Positions 35,393 to 44,760 of a DNA stretch of 64,000 nt are shown piece after piece. The stretch spans positions 744,001-808,000 of the forward strand of contig CAWBEY010000010.1 of NCBI GenBank assembly GCA_963788015.1, written 5' to 3'. Each line of letters opens with the position of its first letter. Position 1 is the stretch's first letter. The translations under genes were made by a program, and so were the position numbers. Under the pieces are notes generated by a model. The model saw nothing but the letters and a program-made list of their open reading frames with translations, made no database searches and was not told the DNA's origin. This DNA comes from JBBRHH01 sp963788015. Lineage in GTDB: Bacteria > Planctomycetota > Phycisphaerae > Tepidisphaerales > Tepidisphaeraceae.

Positions 35393-37300
35393 TTAGAGTT
35401 CGCGGGCGAAGTATTCTTCTTCGAGTTGCTGGAGCTGCTGGGTTAAGGCTTCGAATTCTTCCTGGGTTTCCTGCTGTTTGGCGGGGTATTTGAAGGTGGC
35501 GGGGTCGGAGAAGGAGGCTTGGACGGCGGCCAGTTCTTTTTCGGCTTTGGCGATTTCTTTTTCGAGTTGTTCGACGGTGAGGCGGCCGAAAGGTCGGAGG
35601 TAGGGGTTGTCTTTCTTGGGCTTGGTGTCGGGTTTGGTTGTGGCGGATTCGGGCTTGGAGGTTTTGGGCTTGTCAGATTTGGATTGCTGTTCGGTAGCGT
35701 GGAGTTTTTGGGACCAGGCGGAGTAGTTGCCGGCGAAGTCGTGGAGGGCGGGCGGGTCGAGGACCAGGAGGCGCTGGGCGACGCGGTCGAGGAAGTAGCG
35801 GTCGTGGCTGACGCACAGGATCGTGCCGGGATATTCGGAGAGGGCGGCTTCGAGGGCTTCGCGGGAGGCGATGTCGAGGTGGTTGGTGGGCTCGTCGAGG
35901 ACCAGGACGTTGGGCTTGTCGACCAGGAGCTGGGCGAGGCGGACGCGGGCGCGTTCGCCGCCGCTGAGCATACCGATTTGTTTTTCGATGTCCTGGCTTT
36001 TGAAGAGCATGAGAGCGAGGACTTCGCGAAGTTCCTGATCCTTGATGTCGCGATCGCCGCGGACTTCTTCCATGACGGTGTTTTCGGGATCGAATTGGTC
36101 GAGGCGCTGATCGTAGTAGCCGATGTTGAGGTTCGCGCCCCATTTGATGTCGCCGGCGTCGGCGTCGCGGTTGGCCAGGAGAACGTCGAGCAGGGTGGTT
36201 TTGCCCGAGCCGTTGGGGCCGATGATGCCGATGCGCTCGCCGCGTTTGACGAAGAACTTGATGTCTTTCCAGAGTTGGCGGCCGTCGTAGGCCTTGGAGA
36301 GCTCGCGGACGCCCAGCACCTGATCGCCGGCGCGCTGGGAGGTGTCGAGGGAGAGGTTTATTTTGCGCTGGGCCTGGACCTGGTCGATCATGGCGTCGCT
36401 TTTGAGGAGGCGGTCGAGGCGCTTGGCGCGGCCCTGTGCTTCGCGGGAGCGCTGGCCGGCGCCGAAGCGGCGGATGAACTCCTGCTGCTTTTCAATGTCG
36501 GCCTGCTGCTCTTCGAAGGCGCGTTGCTGGGTGAGTTCGAGGAGTGCGCGCTGCTGGACGAAGGAGGAGTAGTTGCCCTTGAAGCTTTCGAGCTTGCAGC
36601 GGGTGAGCCAGACGATGCGGGTGGCGAGGCGGTCGAGGAGGTAGCGGTCGTGGGAGATGAGGACGACGGCGCCGGTGAAGCGGAGGAGGTAGTTTTCGAG
36701 CCACTCGATGGCGGCGAGGTCGAGGTGGTTGGTGGGCTCGTCGAGGAGGAGGAGATCGGGTTCTGCGATAAGGAGCTTTGCGAGGGCGAGGCGTGAGCGC
36801 TGGCCGCCGGAGAGGGTGGAGACGGGTTGTTCCCACGAGGATTTTTCGAGGCCGACGCCCTGCAGGGTGGCTTCGAGGCGATGGCGCCAGGCGTAGCCGC
36901 CGGCGAGGTCGAAATCGTGCTGGACGTTCTGGTATTGGTGGAGGATTTTTTCGAGGGCTTCGCCGGTGTGGGCGGCCATATCGTGCTCGATGTCGCGGAG
37001 GCGGTGGGAGAGGCGGTGGAGGTCGGCGAAGGCGAGTTCGGCCTCGTCGATGACGGTGTTGGTTTCGTCGAAGACGGGGTCTTGCTGGAGGTAGCCGAGC
37101 TTGGTGGTTTTGCCGACGGCGGCGACGCCGTGATCGATGGCGAATTCGCCGTTGAGGACTTTGAAGAGGGAGGTTTTGCCCGAGCCGTTGTCGCCGATCA
37201 GGCCGATGCGCTCGCCGCGGTAGACGTTGAGGTTGAGCTTGTCGAAGAGGGTTCGCTTGCCGAAGGTTTTTTCGATGTTGGTGAGGGTGGCAATGGGCAT
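35393..37300 (-). CDS. ABC-F family ATPase (Uup-like)
   Basis: A 635-residue soluble protein with two ABC domains and no membrane part, ATG 37300. Walker A: GDNGSGKTSL and GPNGSGKTTL; signature motifs LSGGQRSRLALAKLL and LSGGERARVRLAQLL; Walker B LLLDEPTNHLD and LVLDEPTNHLD. The inter-domain linker (residues 240-320) is charged and helical, and a C-terminal coiled coil (VEQLEKEIAKAEKELAAVQA, ALTQQLQQLEEEY) follows a Lys/Ser/Pro-rich spacer, as in Uup. ABC-F proteins act on the ribosome, and Uup-type members have also been linked to DNA repair intermediates. Confidence 0.93.
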   Translation of the reverse strand: MPIATLTNIEKTFGKRTLFDKLNLNVYRGERIGLIGDNGSGKTSLFKVLNGEFAIDHGVAAVGKTTKLGYLQQDPVFDETNTVIDEAELAFADLHRLSHRLRDIEHDMAAHTGEALEKILHQYQNVQHDFDLAGGYAWRHRLEATLQGVGLEKSSWEQPVSTLSGGQRSRLALAKLLIAEPDLLLLDEPTNHLDLAAIEWLENYLLRFTGAVVLISHDRYLLDRLATRIVWLTRCKLESFKGNYSSFVQQRALLELTQQRAFEEQQADIEKQQEFIRRFGAGQRSREAQGRAKRLDRLLKSDAMIDQVQAQRKINLSLDTSQRAGDQVLGVRELSKAYDGRQLWKDIKFFVKRGERIGIIGPNGSGKTTLLDVLLANRDADAGDIKWGANLNIGYYDQRLDQFDPENTVMEEVRGDRDIKDQELREVLALMLFKSQDIEKQIGMLSGGERARVRLAQLLVDKPNVLVLDEPTNHLDIASREALEAALSEYPGTILCVSHDRYFLDRVAQRLLVLDPPALHDFAGNYSAWSQKLHATEQQSKSDKPKTSKPESATTKPDTKPKKDNPYLRPFGRLTVEQLEKEIAKAEKELAAVQASFSDPATFKYPAKQQETQEEFEALTQQLQQLEEEYFAREL

Positions 37301-37316
37301 GGGGTTTTTACGAGGG

Positions 37317-37703
37317 CTAGTAAGGGCGGAGGAGTTGGAGGTCTGGGATGGGGGAGAAATGCTTTACGTTTCGAGTGGCAAGCGGAGCGTTAAGACGAAT
37401 GCAGGTGGCCGCGATGAGGCAGTCTTGCCAGCCAATGCCGTGCGATAGGCGGAAGCGCCGCAAGAGATCCAGGGCTGTAAGTGAGTCGGATTCGGAAAGT
37501 GTGAGGAGTGGGTATTTCAGTAGAAACCCGTCGATTGAGCGTTGTTCGCGGGCGTCGCGGACGCCTTGGAGGAGTTCGGCCGCGACGACGACGTGGAGAG
37601 TGATTTTTTGGCCAGCGGGCGGGGCACTGATAAACGCAACCGCCTCACTACGCCCGCGAAGAAAGTCGATGAGGATCGAGCTGTCCACGATGATGTTAGA
37701 CAT
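37317..37703 (-). CDS. vapC: PIN-domain toxin (VapC family)
   Basis: A 128-residue PIN ribonuclease from ATG 37703. Acidic residues match the family: D in IIVDSSILIDFL, E in VVAAELLQG, and D in IGWQDCLIAATC, with the late position read as TRNVKHFSPI (N in place of the frequent D). VapC toxins cleave tRNA or rRNA. The start overlaps the upstream antitoxin gene by eight bases. Confidence 0.87.
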   Translation of the reverse strand: MSNIIVDSSILIDFLRGRSEAVAFISAPPAGQKITLHVVVAAELLQGVRDAREQRSIDGFLLKYPLLTLSESDSLTALDLLRRFRLSHGIGWQDCLIAATCIRLNAPLATRNVKHFSPIPDLQLLRPY

Positions 37704-37920
37704 GATCCCCGCGCAGCTGGGCCCGGCGTCGAAGCTCTAACGATGCCTCGCCGGAATCCTCGGGCAGATCGGTACGGTCGCGCCAAATGCCAAAGGCGGG
37801 ATCATTCTGCAGTTCATCCCTGGTAGGGTTCACGGGAACGATTTCCACGACTGTACCCTCGGCGGGTTTTTCGCCTTCGATGACTACGATGCCGTTGCTG
37901 ACGATTCCGTGGTAAGTCAT
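37696..37920 (-). CDS. Antitoxin partner of VapC
   Basis: A 74-residue protein from ATG 37920, ending eight bases inside vapC. MTYHGIVSNGIVVIEGEKPAEGTVVEIVPV is the beta-strand-rich N-terminus of the small antitoxins that often accompany PIN toxins in planctomycetes and cyanobacteria; it may fold as an AbrB-like or Vap-specific barrel. The C-terminus (SGEASLELRRRAQLRGDHV) is a likely toxin-wrapping segment. Confidence 0.75.
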   Translation of the reverse strand: MTYHGIVSNGIVVIEGEKPAEGTVVEIVPVNPTRDELQNDPAFGIWRDRTDLPEDSGEASLELRRRAQLRGDHV

Positions 37921-37984
37921 AGATTCCTCGTGGATTATTCTACGCGGGGTTGGGAGGGGGCGGGCGCCGGAGGCGAGTAAAAGA

Positions 37985-38668
37985 TTACTGGCCGTTGAGG
38001 GCGGCGGCGATTTTGTCGGCCAGGGCTTCGCGGGCGGCGTCGACGGTGGCGTATTTGCCGGCGTTGATGCTGGCGGCGATTTCGCCCCAGACTTTGGCGA
38101 GCTTGGGGGTGAGTTCTTCGGCTTCCTTGGCGCGGTCGGGGGAATCCAGATCCATCATGCGGGCGGCGTCGATTTTCCAGCCGTCGGCGGTCTTGCGGAA
38201 GTGAAGGGGGTCGGGCTGGTTGTCTTGCTCTGAGATGGCCGGGGCGGTGGCGGGGGCGCTTGAGGGCGCGGTAGAGGGGGCGGTGGTGGGGCCTTTGAGG
38301 GTGAGGGTGGCGGTGTCGCCGGCGGTGATGACGTTGACGGTGGCGATGTGCTTGAGGACGGTGTTGATCTGGCCTTCGAGGGAAGCGCCTTCATCGACCA
38401 ATTCTTTGGCGGCGGGACCGAACTTGGCGCTGGCGGCGGCTTCCATGTTGTGCTGGGCGGCGATGGCGGCGGCGAGGGAGTCGAGGAGCCTGGACTGGCG
38501 CTCGTCGGCCATCACCATGGCGTCGCGGATGGCTTTGGGGTCGCCGGTTTTGATGGCGTCGGAGAGGGACTGGACGGTCTTGCGCGGATCGGAGTAATCG
38601 GCGGCGCGGAGGGTGGGGGCGATGGAGAGGAGGAGGACGGCCAGGAGAAGAAGTGGGCGGTGGTGCAT
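37985..38668 (-). CDS. Exported protein of unknown function
   Basis: About 227 residues from ATG 38668, where the signal peptide MHHRPLLLLAVLLLSIAPTL begins (a longer frame starts 14 codons earlier). The N-terminal half is helical (DPRKTVQSLSDAIKTGDPKAI), followed by a strand-rich part with a Thr/Ala/Pro linker (TTAPSTAPSSAPATAPA) and the end HFRKTADGWKIDAARMM. The pattern of a helical stretch plus a 'F.k..dgWkid' strand resembles NTF2/DUF4878-like stress proteins, but this is weak. Confidence 0.6.
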   Translation of the reverse strand: MHHRPLLLLAVLLLSIAPTLRAADYSDPRKTVQSLSDAIKTGDPKAIRDAMVMADERQSRLLDSLAAAIAAQHNMEAAASAKFGPAAKELVDEGASLEGQINTVLKHIATVNVITAGDTATLTLKGPTTAPSTAPSSAPATAPAISEQDNQPDPLHFRKTADGWKIDAARMMDLDSPDRAKEAEELTPKLAKVWGEIAASINAGKYATVDAAREALADKIAAALNGQ

Positions 38669-38790
38669 GGGTTCCTTTGCAAATTGCAGTGGGTGGTAGG
38701 ATGCCAGCAAAGGGGCGGGTTTGCAAATTCGGGCGGTGGGTTTGGGGCCAAAGCGATTCTTCAGTGGCGTTGGGTTCCTGGGACTTCCAG

Positions 38791-39799
38791 CTAATGAAGG
38801 AAGTAGGCTTTCTGGACTGCGAGGACGGCCTGGCCGACTTGTTCCTGGATTTTCTGGAGGAAGGGGGCGAGGCCTTCGTTGAGGATTTCGGGCATTTCGA
38901 TGTAGTCGAGTTGGGCGTGGAGTCGGCCGAGGATGCGCTCGGCGGTGTCGATGGCGCGGGGGTTGATTTCAGCGCGGATGCGGGCCATCGCCTCGTGGGC
39001 TTTGCCGACGGAGAAGCGGATGCTGCGGGGGAAGATCGGCTCGAGGATGAGGAAGGCGGCGATGCCGATGGGATCCATGTCGGCCATGTTGCGGCGGCGG
39101 TAGGTTTCGAGGGAGCAGCAACTGCGGAGGACGGCCATCCAGTGGATATTGCGGATGGGGGTGTCGAGGGCGGTTTCGCTGGGGCCGAGAATTTCCCATT
39201 TGGTTTCGAGGAGGCGGCAGGTGACGTCGACGCGCTCGACGAATTTTCCCAGGAGCGTGAAGAGCCAGCCCTGATCGTGGGCGAGGGTTTGATCGGTGAG
39301 GCCCTGGAAGAGCATCGAGCCGATCATGAGCTGGTTGTACATGTCGTCGGGGGCGTCTTCGAAACGGGCCGGGGCGTCGTCGGCGCGGATGGACCAGTAG
39401 AGGGTGTTGAGGGATTCCCACATTTCGGTGGAGATGTTTTCGCGAATGGCCCGGGCGTTTTCGCGGGCATGGGTGAGGCAGTTGAGGACGCTGTTGGGGT
39501 TGTCGGCGCCGAACATCATGAACTGGGCGATGCGCCGGCCGATGGATTCCTTGCCCGGGGGAGGATCTTTGACGTGCATGACGTGCAGGACGCTGCCCCA
39601 CTGGCGCTGGAGGAGGATGGGGCCCAGGTCGGCCACGTCGGTCAGGAGGCTGGCGTTGACCTGGAGCATACGGGCGATGTGCTCGGTGCGTTCGACGTAG
39701 CGGCTCATCCAGTACATGGAATCGGCGTCGCGCGAGCATGGGGCGAGCGGCCTGTTGGGCTGATTTGCCGGGGCTGGTGATGGTGGTGGCCATGGACAT
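38791..39799 (-). CDS. Alpha-E domain protein (DUF403), frameshifted near the start
   Basis: About 335 residues. The start is taken as ATG 39799, which overlaps the upstream stop as TGATG, giving SMATTITSPGKSAQQAARPMLAR; the frame then shifts at about 39728 into DADSMYWMSRYVERTEHIAR. MYWMSRYVERTEH is the hallmark of alpha-E proteins. Further blocks are LTHARENARAIRENISTEMWE, HDQGWLFTLLGKFVERVD and ILGRLHAQLDYIE. The family is all-helical and is nearly always encoded next to a circularly permuted ATP-grasp protein, as here. A peptide-ligase complex is suspected from context; the product is unknown. Confidence 0.85.
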
Positions 39800-41243
39800 C
39801 AGGATGGGGTCTCCTCTTCTTCGAGCACCCAGGTGTCTTTGCTGCCGCCGCCCTGGGAACTGTTGACGACGAGGCTGCCCTTGCGGAGGGCGACGCGGGT
39901 GAGGCCGCCGGGCATGACGACAGGTTTTTCGCCGTAGAGGATGTAGGGGCGGAGATCGATGCGGCGGCCTTCGAATTTGCCGTCGCAGTAGCTGGGGTGC
40001 TGGCTGAGCTCGACGATGGGCTGGGCGATGAAGTTGCGTGGATCGGAGCGGATTTTGTCGGCGAACTCGTCGCGTTCTTTTTTGGAAGCCTGGTGGCCCA
40101 TGAGCATGCCGTAGCCGCCGGATTCGTTGGTGGATTTGACGACAAGCTGGTGGAGGTTCTCGAGGACGTGCTGGCAATCGGCGCCGCGGCGCAGATGTAG
40201 GTGGGGACGTTGTCGAGGATAGGGTCTTGCTTGAGGTAGAAGCGGATCATGTCGGGGACGAAGGGGTAGATGGACTTTATCGTCGGCGACGCCGGTGCCG
40301 GCGGCGTTGACGAGGGCGACGTTGCCGCAGCGGTAGGCGTTCATGAGGCCGGGGACGCCCAGGGCACTGTCGGGTCGGAAGCAGAGGGGGTCGAGGAAGT
40401 CGTCGTCGATGCGGCGGTAGATGACATCGACGCGGCGAAGGCCGGCGGTGGTGCGCATGTAGACGAAGTTGTTTTCGACAAGAAGGTCGCGGCCTTCGAC
40501 GAGCTCGACGCCCATCTGGCGGGCGAGGAAGCTGTGTTCGAAATAGGCCGAGTTGTAGATGCCGGGGGTCATGACGACGATGGTGGGTTCGTCGCGCGGG
40601 GCGGCGCCACGTAGCGGAGGCACTGGAGGAGGTTGTAGGGGTAGTCTTCGATCGCGCGGACGCGGTAGGCGCTGAAGATGGAGGAGAGGACGCGTTTCAT
40701 GATGCCGCGGTTTTCGAGAACGTAGCTGACGCCGCTGGGGGTTCGGCCGTTGTCTTCGAGGACGAAGTATCGGCCGGCGTGGTCGCGGACGAGATCGGTG
40801 CCGCAGATGTGGATGTAGATGTTGTGGGGGACGTTGACATGGAACATTTCACGGCGGAAGATTTTGGCACCGTAGATCAGCTCCGCGGGGATGACATTTT
40901 CACGCAGGATGCGCTGATCGTGATAGACGTCGTGGCAGAACATATTGAGGGCGGTGAGGCGCTGGGCGAGGCCGCGCTCGATGGCGTCCCACTCGGTGGC
41001 CGGGATGATGCGGGGGACAAGATCGAAGGGGAAGATTTTTTCGACGCCGCGGGTGTCGTTGTAGACGGTGAAGGTGATGCCCTGATTGCGGAAGGAGACG
41101 TCGGCCATTCGGCGGCGGCGTTCGAAGGCGGCGTGGCCGAGGGTACTGAGGCGTTGGTGAACGGCCTGGTAATGGGGGCGCGGAACGCCCGCGTGGACGA
41201 ACATTTCGTCGTAGAGTCCGTTGACTTCGTAGCCGTCAAACAC
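39799..41243 (-). CDS. Circularly permuted ATP-grasp protein (DUF404/407), several frameshifts
   Basis: About 480 residues. GTG 41243 is a proposed start (FDGYEVNGLYDEMFVH); the open frame runs 700 bases further but through repeat DNA. Conserved parts: RMADVSFRNQGITFTVYND, PFDLVPRIIPATEWDAIERG, FVLEDNGRTPSGVSYVLENR, then in a second frame TIVVMTPGIYNSAYFEHSFL, VYRRIDDDFLDPL-like IDDDFLDPLCF, and the end RVALRKGSLVVNSSQGGGSKDTWVL. Breaks are at about 40610, 40275 and 40190; between the last two the true sequence is DMIRFYLKQDPILDNVPTYI. Predicted carboxylate-amine ligase acting with the alpha-E protein. Confidence 0.85.
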
Positions 41244-41614
41244 GATGCGGTGTCCGATCTCCTCGTTGAAAGCCTCCGCCGGAGACGAGGGGGAGTGTAA
41301 AGGTTTTGGGGTGTGGTTGCCAGAGGGGGAGGTTGAAGTTTGGAGTAGGAAGGAAGAAGTTTGAATGGGGGAAGGGTCGGGTGCGTGCTTTGTTTTAGCC
41401 ACAGAGGACACTGAGGACACCGAGGAAGAAGATGGCGGGGAAGTTAGAAGTATGAAGGAAGAAGGATGAATGGGGGAGATGGGGGGTGGGGTGGCGGGCG
41501 GGATGGTGGTCGGTTTTGGTGAGTTTATTGGTGTTGCAATTGAGTTGCGCAGGGGATTTTGGGAGGGGGGTGAGTGTTGACAAGGGTTTAGGCCAGAAGT
41601 GGCTTGTAAAAAGG

Positions 41615-41724
41615 GACACATAACCGACCACCAATCGACCACCAACCGACACGTAACCGACCACCAACCGACCACTAACCGACTATCAAACGACACATAA
41701 CCGACCACCAAACGACGCGTCGAA
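41615..41724. repeat. 11-base tandem repeat array
   Basis: Ten consecutive 11-base units with consensus GACCACCAACC, each starting with GA, from 41615 to 41724. Variant units GACACATAACC and GACACGTAACC recur every few units, so a higher-order period is superimposed. The period is close to one DNA helical turn. It lies about 370 bases upstream of the ATP-grasp gene on the opposite sense. Confidence 0.9.
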
Positions 41725-42074
41725 TCGGGGCTAAAAATGGCTTGGCGGAGGGCGGGGGAAGAAGTCCCGGATTTGCATCCGGTGCTCTGGTGGGTGCTGG
41801 GATGGATGAGCATGGGTTCCCCTTGTTGTGCCCCATCTGGGGATGGGGCGGCGATGCTGGCGCTGGCCAGTTGACGCTGGAGGTAGTGTAGATGGATGTT
41901 AGGGTAAATGTCAAGAGTGGAAGCTAACATTGACCTACGCTGTGGAGGAGGGGAGGCAAGGGACAATCAGGAATTTTCAGCCGCGGATTTGCGCGGATGG
42001 GCGCGGATGGGCGCGGATGGGGAGGGAGATGAGACGGAGGGGGCGTGGCGGGCGCGGACAACGGCCGTGGCTGG

Positions 42075-42235
42075 CGGGGGGGGGTGGCACATCCGCACGT
42101 GCGGTTCGATGAGCGGGACGTGGAAGCGGAGCAGGGTTTAGCTGATGAGGCACTGGCAGACGAAAGGGCCGGAAAACAGACAGGCTCAGTCTAAACCACC
42201 GCGTCACGTCTCGACTCTACCTCTCAAAAGGCCCC
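42075..42235 (+). other. Possible 3' remnant of a group II intron
   Basis: CCGCACGTGCGGTTCGATGA followed by GCGGGACGTGGAAGCGGAG and then ATGAGGCACTGGCAGACGAA and CCACCGCGTCACGTCTCGAC resembles, from memory, the domain V end and 3' flank typical of bacterial group II introns. The expected 5' half of domain V (GAGCCG...) is replaced by a G-run, and no reverse transcriptase is present. Low confidence. Confidence 0.3.
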
Positions 42236-42534
42236 GGCGGCGTCCCAGCCGTGTCTTCGGGTGCCGGCGTGATCGCCCGCGCAGGGTATTCGCGTTTGCT
42301 ATTTCCGGCTCCTCTGCCGGTACGCGATTGGGAATCCCGCGTCAGCGGGAGGTGAAAGATTGGGTGAGGGTCTTTTGGTAACGTGGTGGTCAAACGCGAT
42401 TGCCCTGATCGCCCGCGTGCTCGCCGTGGCAAATTATTGCATCGCCTCCAAATTCGCGATAATATTCCGCCGTTTGCGTTCTCGCGTTCTTCTCGATCCG
42501 CCGTGTCCAGCCGCCCCTGGCAAACTGGTTGAAA

Positions 42535-44069
42535 ATGATCCGCCGCTCCTCAAATCGCAAGCCCGCGCTGCGCCGCTACGTCTTCGAACGTTTCGAACCC
42601 CGGTATCTCCTCTCCGCCACAATCACCAACGTCGCCGGCAAAACCCTGGCCGTCAACGAAGGCCAGACCATCAATAACGCGATTGTCGCCTCCTTCTCCT
42701 GCACCGATCCGTCCATCGCCAGGACCGGCTTCTCCGCCGACATCGACTGGACGCTCGGCGGCCACTCCGCCGGAACCATCGTCTCCCTCGGCGGCGGCAA
42801 GTTCAACGTCACCGCCTCCCACACCTACACCGCCCACGGCTCCTACCCTGTCAGCGTCTACCTTCACATCCTCTCCAACAAGTTCGCCACCACCGCCCAC
42901 TCCACCGCCACCATCGCCGATGCCCCACTGAATGTTCTGCCCCGGCGCTTCACGCTGAAGCAGACCCTGGCGGCCTCAGCGCTTATCGCCACCTTCACTG
43001 ACCCGTTCCCCGACGCACCGGCCTACACCGCTACCATCGACTGGGGCGACGGCACTCCGACATCCACCGCCAACATCAGTCCGACCCCCAACGCCCCCTT
43101 CCGCGTCTTCGGCGCCCACACCTACGCCGGCTCCGGCGTCTTTACTGTCAACGTTGACGTCAACAATCACGGCCATCATTTCACCACCCACTCCACTGCT
43201 ACGGTTCTCCCCGCGGCCGATCTTTCCATCGAAGTCATCGGGGCGGGCATCATTACCGTTCCAATCGGCGTTCCCTTCCCTCCTCCTCCCCTTTTCCCGC
43301 CCTTGCCTCCTGCGCCGCGCCTCCTGCGTCCTTGCCACCCGTCGTCCCGCTGCCCCCCAACATCCCGGGCACCTCCTACACCTATACTCTCGTCGTAAAA
43401 AATAACGGCCCAACCGATGTCAAGGGCGCCAAGGTCACCGACAACTTCCCCGCCACGGTCACCAACATCTCCTGGACCGCCGTCGGCACCACCGGGACCA
43501 GTTTCAACGCCTCCGGAACCGGCAACATCAGCGAATCCGTCGATGTCCCGGCCGGCGGCACCATCACCTACACCGTCAACACCACCATCCTCTCTTCCGC
43601 CACTGGCAAGCTCACGGACACCGCAACCGTCGCCACCCCCTCCGGCATCATCGACCTCAACTCCTCCAACAACACCAATACCGACATCGACGACCTGAAC
43701 CCCGTCGCCGATCTCCAGGCCTCCGCCACCAACGACGTCACCGTCGACCAGCTTCCGCAGGTGCCCGTCACGTTCACCTACACCGTCGCTAACAACGGGC
43801 CCAGCGACGCCTCCAGCGTCGCGGCCAACATCACCCTCCCCCAGTTCACCACCGTCTCGCAGGTCAGCGGCGACGGCTCCTACAATTCCACGACGGCAGT
43901 CTGGACCATCGGCAAGATTGCCGCCAGCTCCTCCGCCCAGCTTGCCATCAAGGTAATCCCCAGCGCCACAACCACGTACACATCAACCATCATTGCCCAG
44001 GACGCCGCCCTCGACCCCAATTCCATCAACAACCAGGCCTCGTCCAGTTTCAAGATTGACAACGGCTGA
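42535..44069 (+). CDS. LEPR-XLL surface protein with PKD-like and DUF11 repeats, frameshifted
   Basis: About 510 residues, ATG 42535 (TTG two codons earlier is possible). The N-terminus RYVFERFEPRYLLSA is a LEPR-XLL signal, a planctomycete hallmark of large exported proteins. Two Ig/PKD-like domains follow (ATIDWGDGTP at about residue 168 is a PKD-type motif), a Pro-rich stretch, then, after a frame break at about 43330, two DUF11 repeats (YTYTLVVKNNGPTDVKGAKV and FTYTVANNGPSDASSVAANI). DUF11 domains are Ig-like modules of cell-surface proteins. It ends ASSSFKIDNG. Probably an adhesin or matrix protein, short for its class. Confidence 0.8.
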
Positions 44070-44091
44070 CCCCCGCCGGAGAACACCGGGG

Positions 44092-44262
44092 AATTGTCAG
44101 TATTACGAATGTCCCCTACGGAATAGACGAACTTGGACGTCCGAAATGGGCGGTTGCTGGCGATGTGATCGAGGGGTTGCCCATTGAGATCATCTGCGCG
44201 ATTGACGATTCCGGTGCCGATGACGCGACGGTGTTCATCACCATTTACTGGGAGGAATGATC
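44092..44262 (+). pseudogene. C-terminal fragment of a small DUF4258/toxin-like gene
   Basis: An open frame without a start codon reads VSITNVPYGIDELGRPKWAV, AGDVIEGLPIEIICAIDD and ends VFITIYWEE at TGA 44260-44262. The pattern 'G.P..vv.a.dd.....ITvY' resembles the last strands of DUF4258 or BrnT-like small toxins. The 5' part is missing; the upstream sequence is the end of the LEPR-XLL gene. Confidence 0.4.
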
Positions 44263-44385
44263 ATGGTCACGACAATTGACAAGGCGTTTGGAAAGATTGA
44301 ACGGTATCCCGACCTGCTCCGGTTTGCGGACGGCCGCACCGTTGCCGTTGAAATGCCCGCCGGCACTTTAAGACCGCACCGGTGA
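44263..44385 (+). CDS. Short ORF following the toxin-like fragment
   Basis: ATG 44263 follows the preceding TGA directly and gives 40 residues (MVTTIDKAFGKIERYPDLLR, then FADGRTVAVEMPAG). The spacing suggests the second gene of a small two-gene module, but it is short and flanked by a mobile repeat that may have cut off its end. No family recognised. Confidence 0.35.
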   Translation: MVTTIDKAFGKIERYPDLLRFADGRTVAVEMPAGTLRPHR

Positions 44386-44475
44386 CACCGCGTTCACGCC
44401 GGCCGGCGCGCGATATCTCGATCGTGTGCGTGCCCTGTTTAGTCCAATCCGCCCCAATCCCACCCCCGGGAAATG

Positions 44476-44602
44476 CTAAGGGGTCGGGAGTCATTGATTG
44501 ACATTCCGCGGTGAGACTGATTAAAGACTCCCGACCCCTTAGAATTTTCCGACCCCTTAGAATTTTCCGACCCCTTAGAATTTTCCGACCCCTTAGAATT
44601 TT
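44476..44602. mobile_element. MITE-like element with 17-base inverted repeats and an 18-base tandem
   Basis: CTAAGGGGTCGGGAGTC (44476-44492) and its exact inverse GACTCCCGACCCCTTAG (44526-44542) flank a 33-base centre. The right arm then runs into four exact tandem copies of CCGACCCCTTAGAATTTT (44531-44602). A second copy of arms and centre is at 51995-52058. No transposase is inside, so it would be a non-autonomous element, perhaps moved by a REP-type (RAYT) or other transposase elsewhere in the genome. Between 44603 and 44760 I see nothing further. Confidence 0.75.
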
Positions 44603-44760
44603 CCTCCTTCCGCGAGCTTACTTGCGCAATCCCCTTATCTTCTTCCCCAGAGAAATGTCATAGCTGCGCGGCGGCGCGTCATGGGGGCGTAAGTGGACGA
44701 TTTCGCAGGACGGGCATTGGGAAAATCACGCCAGTGGCCATCCGCCAGTCGGAGTAAATA

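Larger units (their letters stand above)
41244..42534. other. 1.3-kb repeat-rich non-coding region
   Basis: No convincing gene. Contents in order: a CACAGAGGAC / CACTGAGGACAC repeat of the CACGGAGG family (41398-41430), the box TTGCAATTGAGTTGC (41534-41548) shared with 9177-9191, the 11-base tandem array (41615-41724), CCGCGGATTTGCGCGGATGG followed by two more GCGCGGATGG units (41982-42020), a run of eight G residues before a possible group II intron end (about 42075), and the CCCGCGTCAGCGGGAGGTG repeat (about 42333-42351). Confidence 0.6.

Noticed and set aside
41615..41724. CRISPR array
   Set aside because: Units are 11 bases and contiguous, with no spacers and no cas genes nearby. The same holds for the 18-base tandem at 44531-44602.
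41300..41966. N-terminal extension of the ATP-grasp protein
   Set aside because: The frame is open, but it translates tandem repeats and dispersed repeats (VVGWWSV, SSVSSVSSV) and has no match to the family start.
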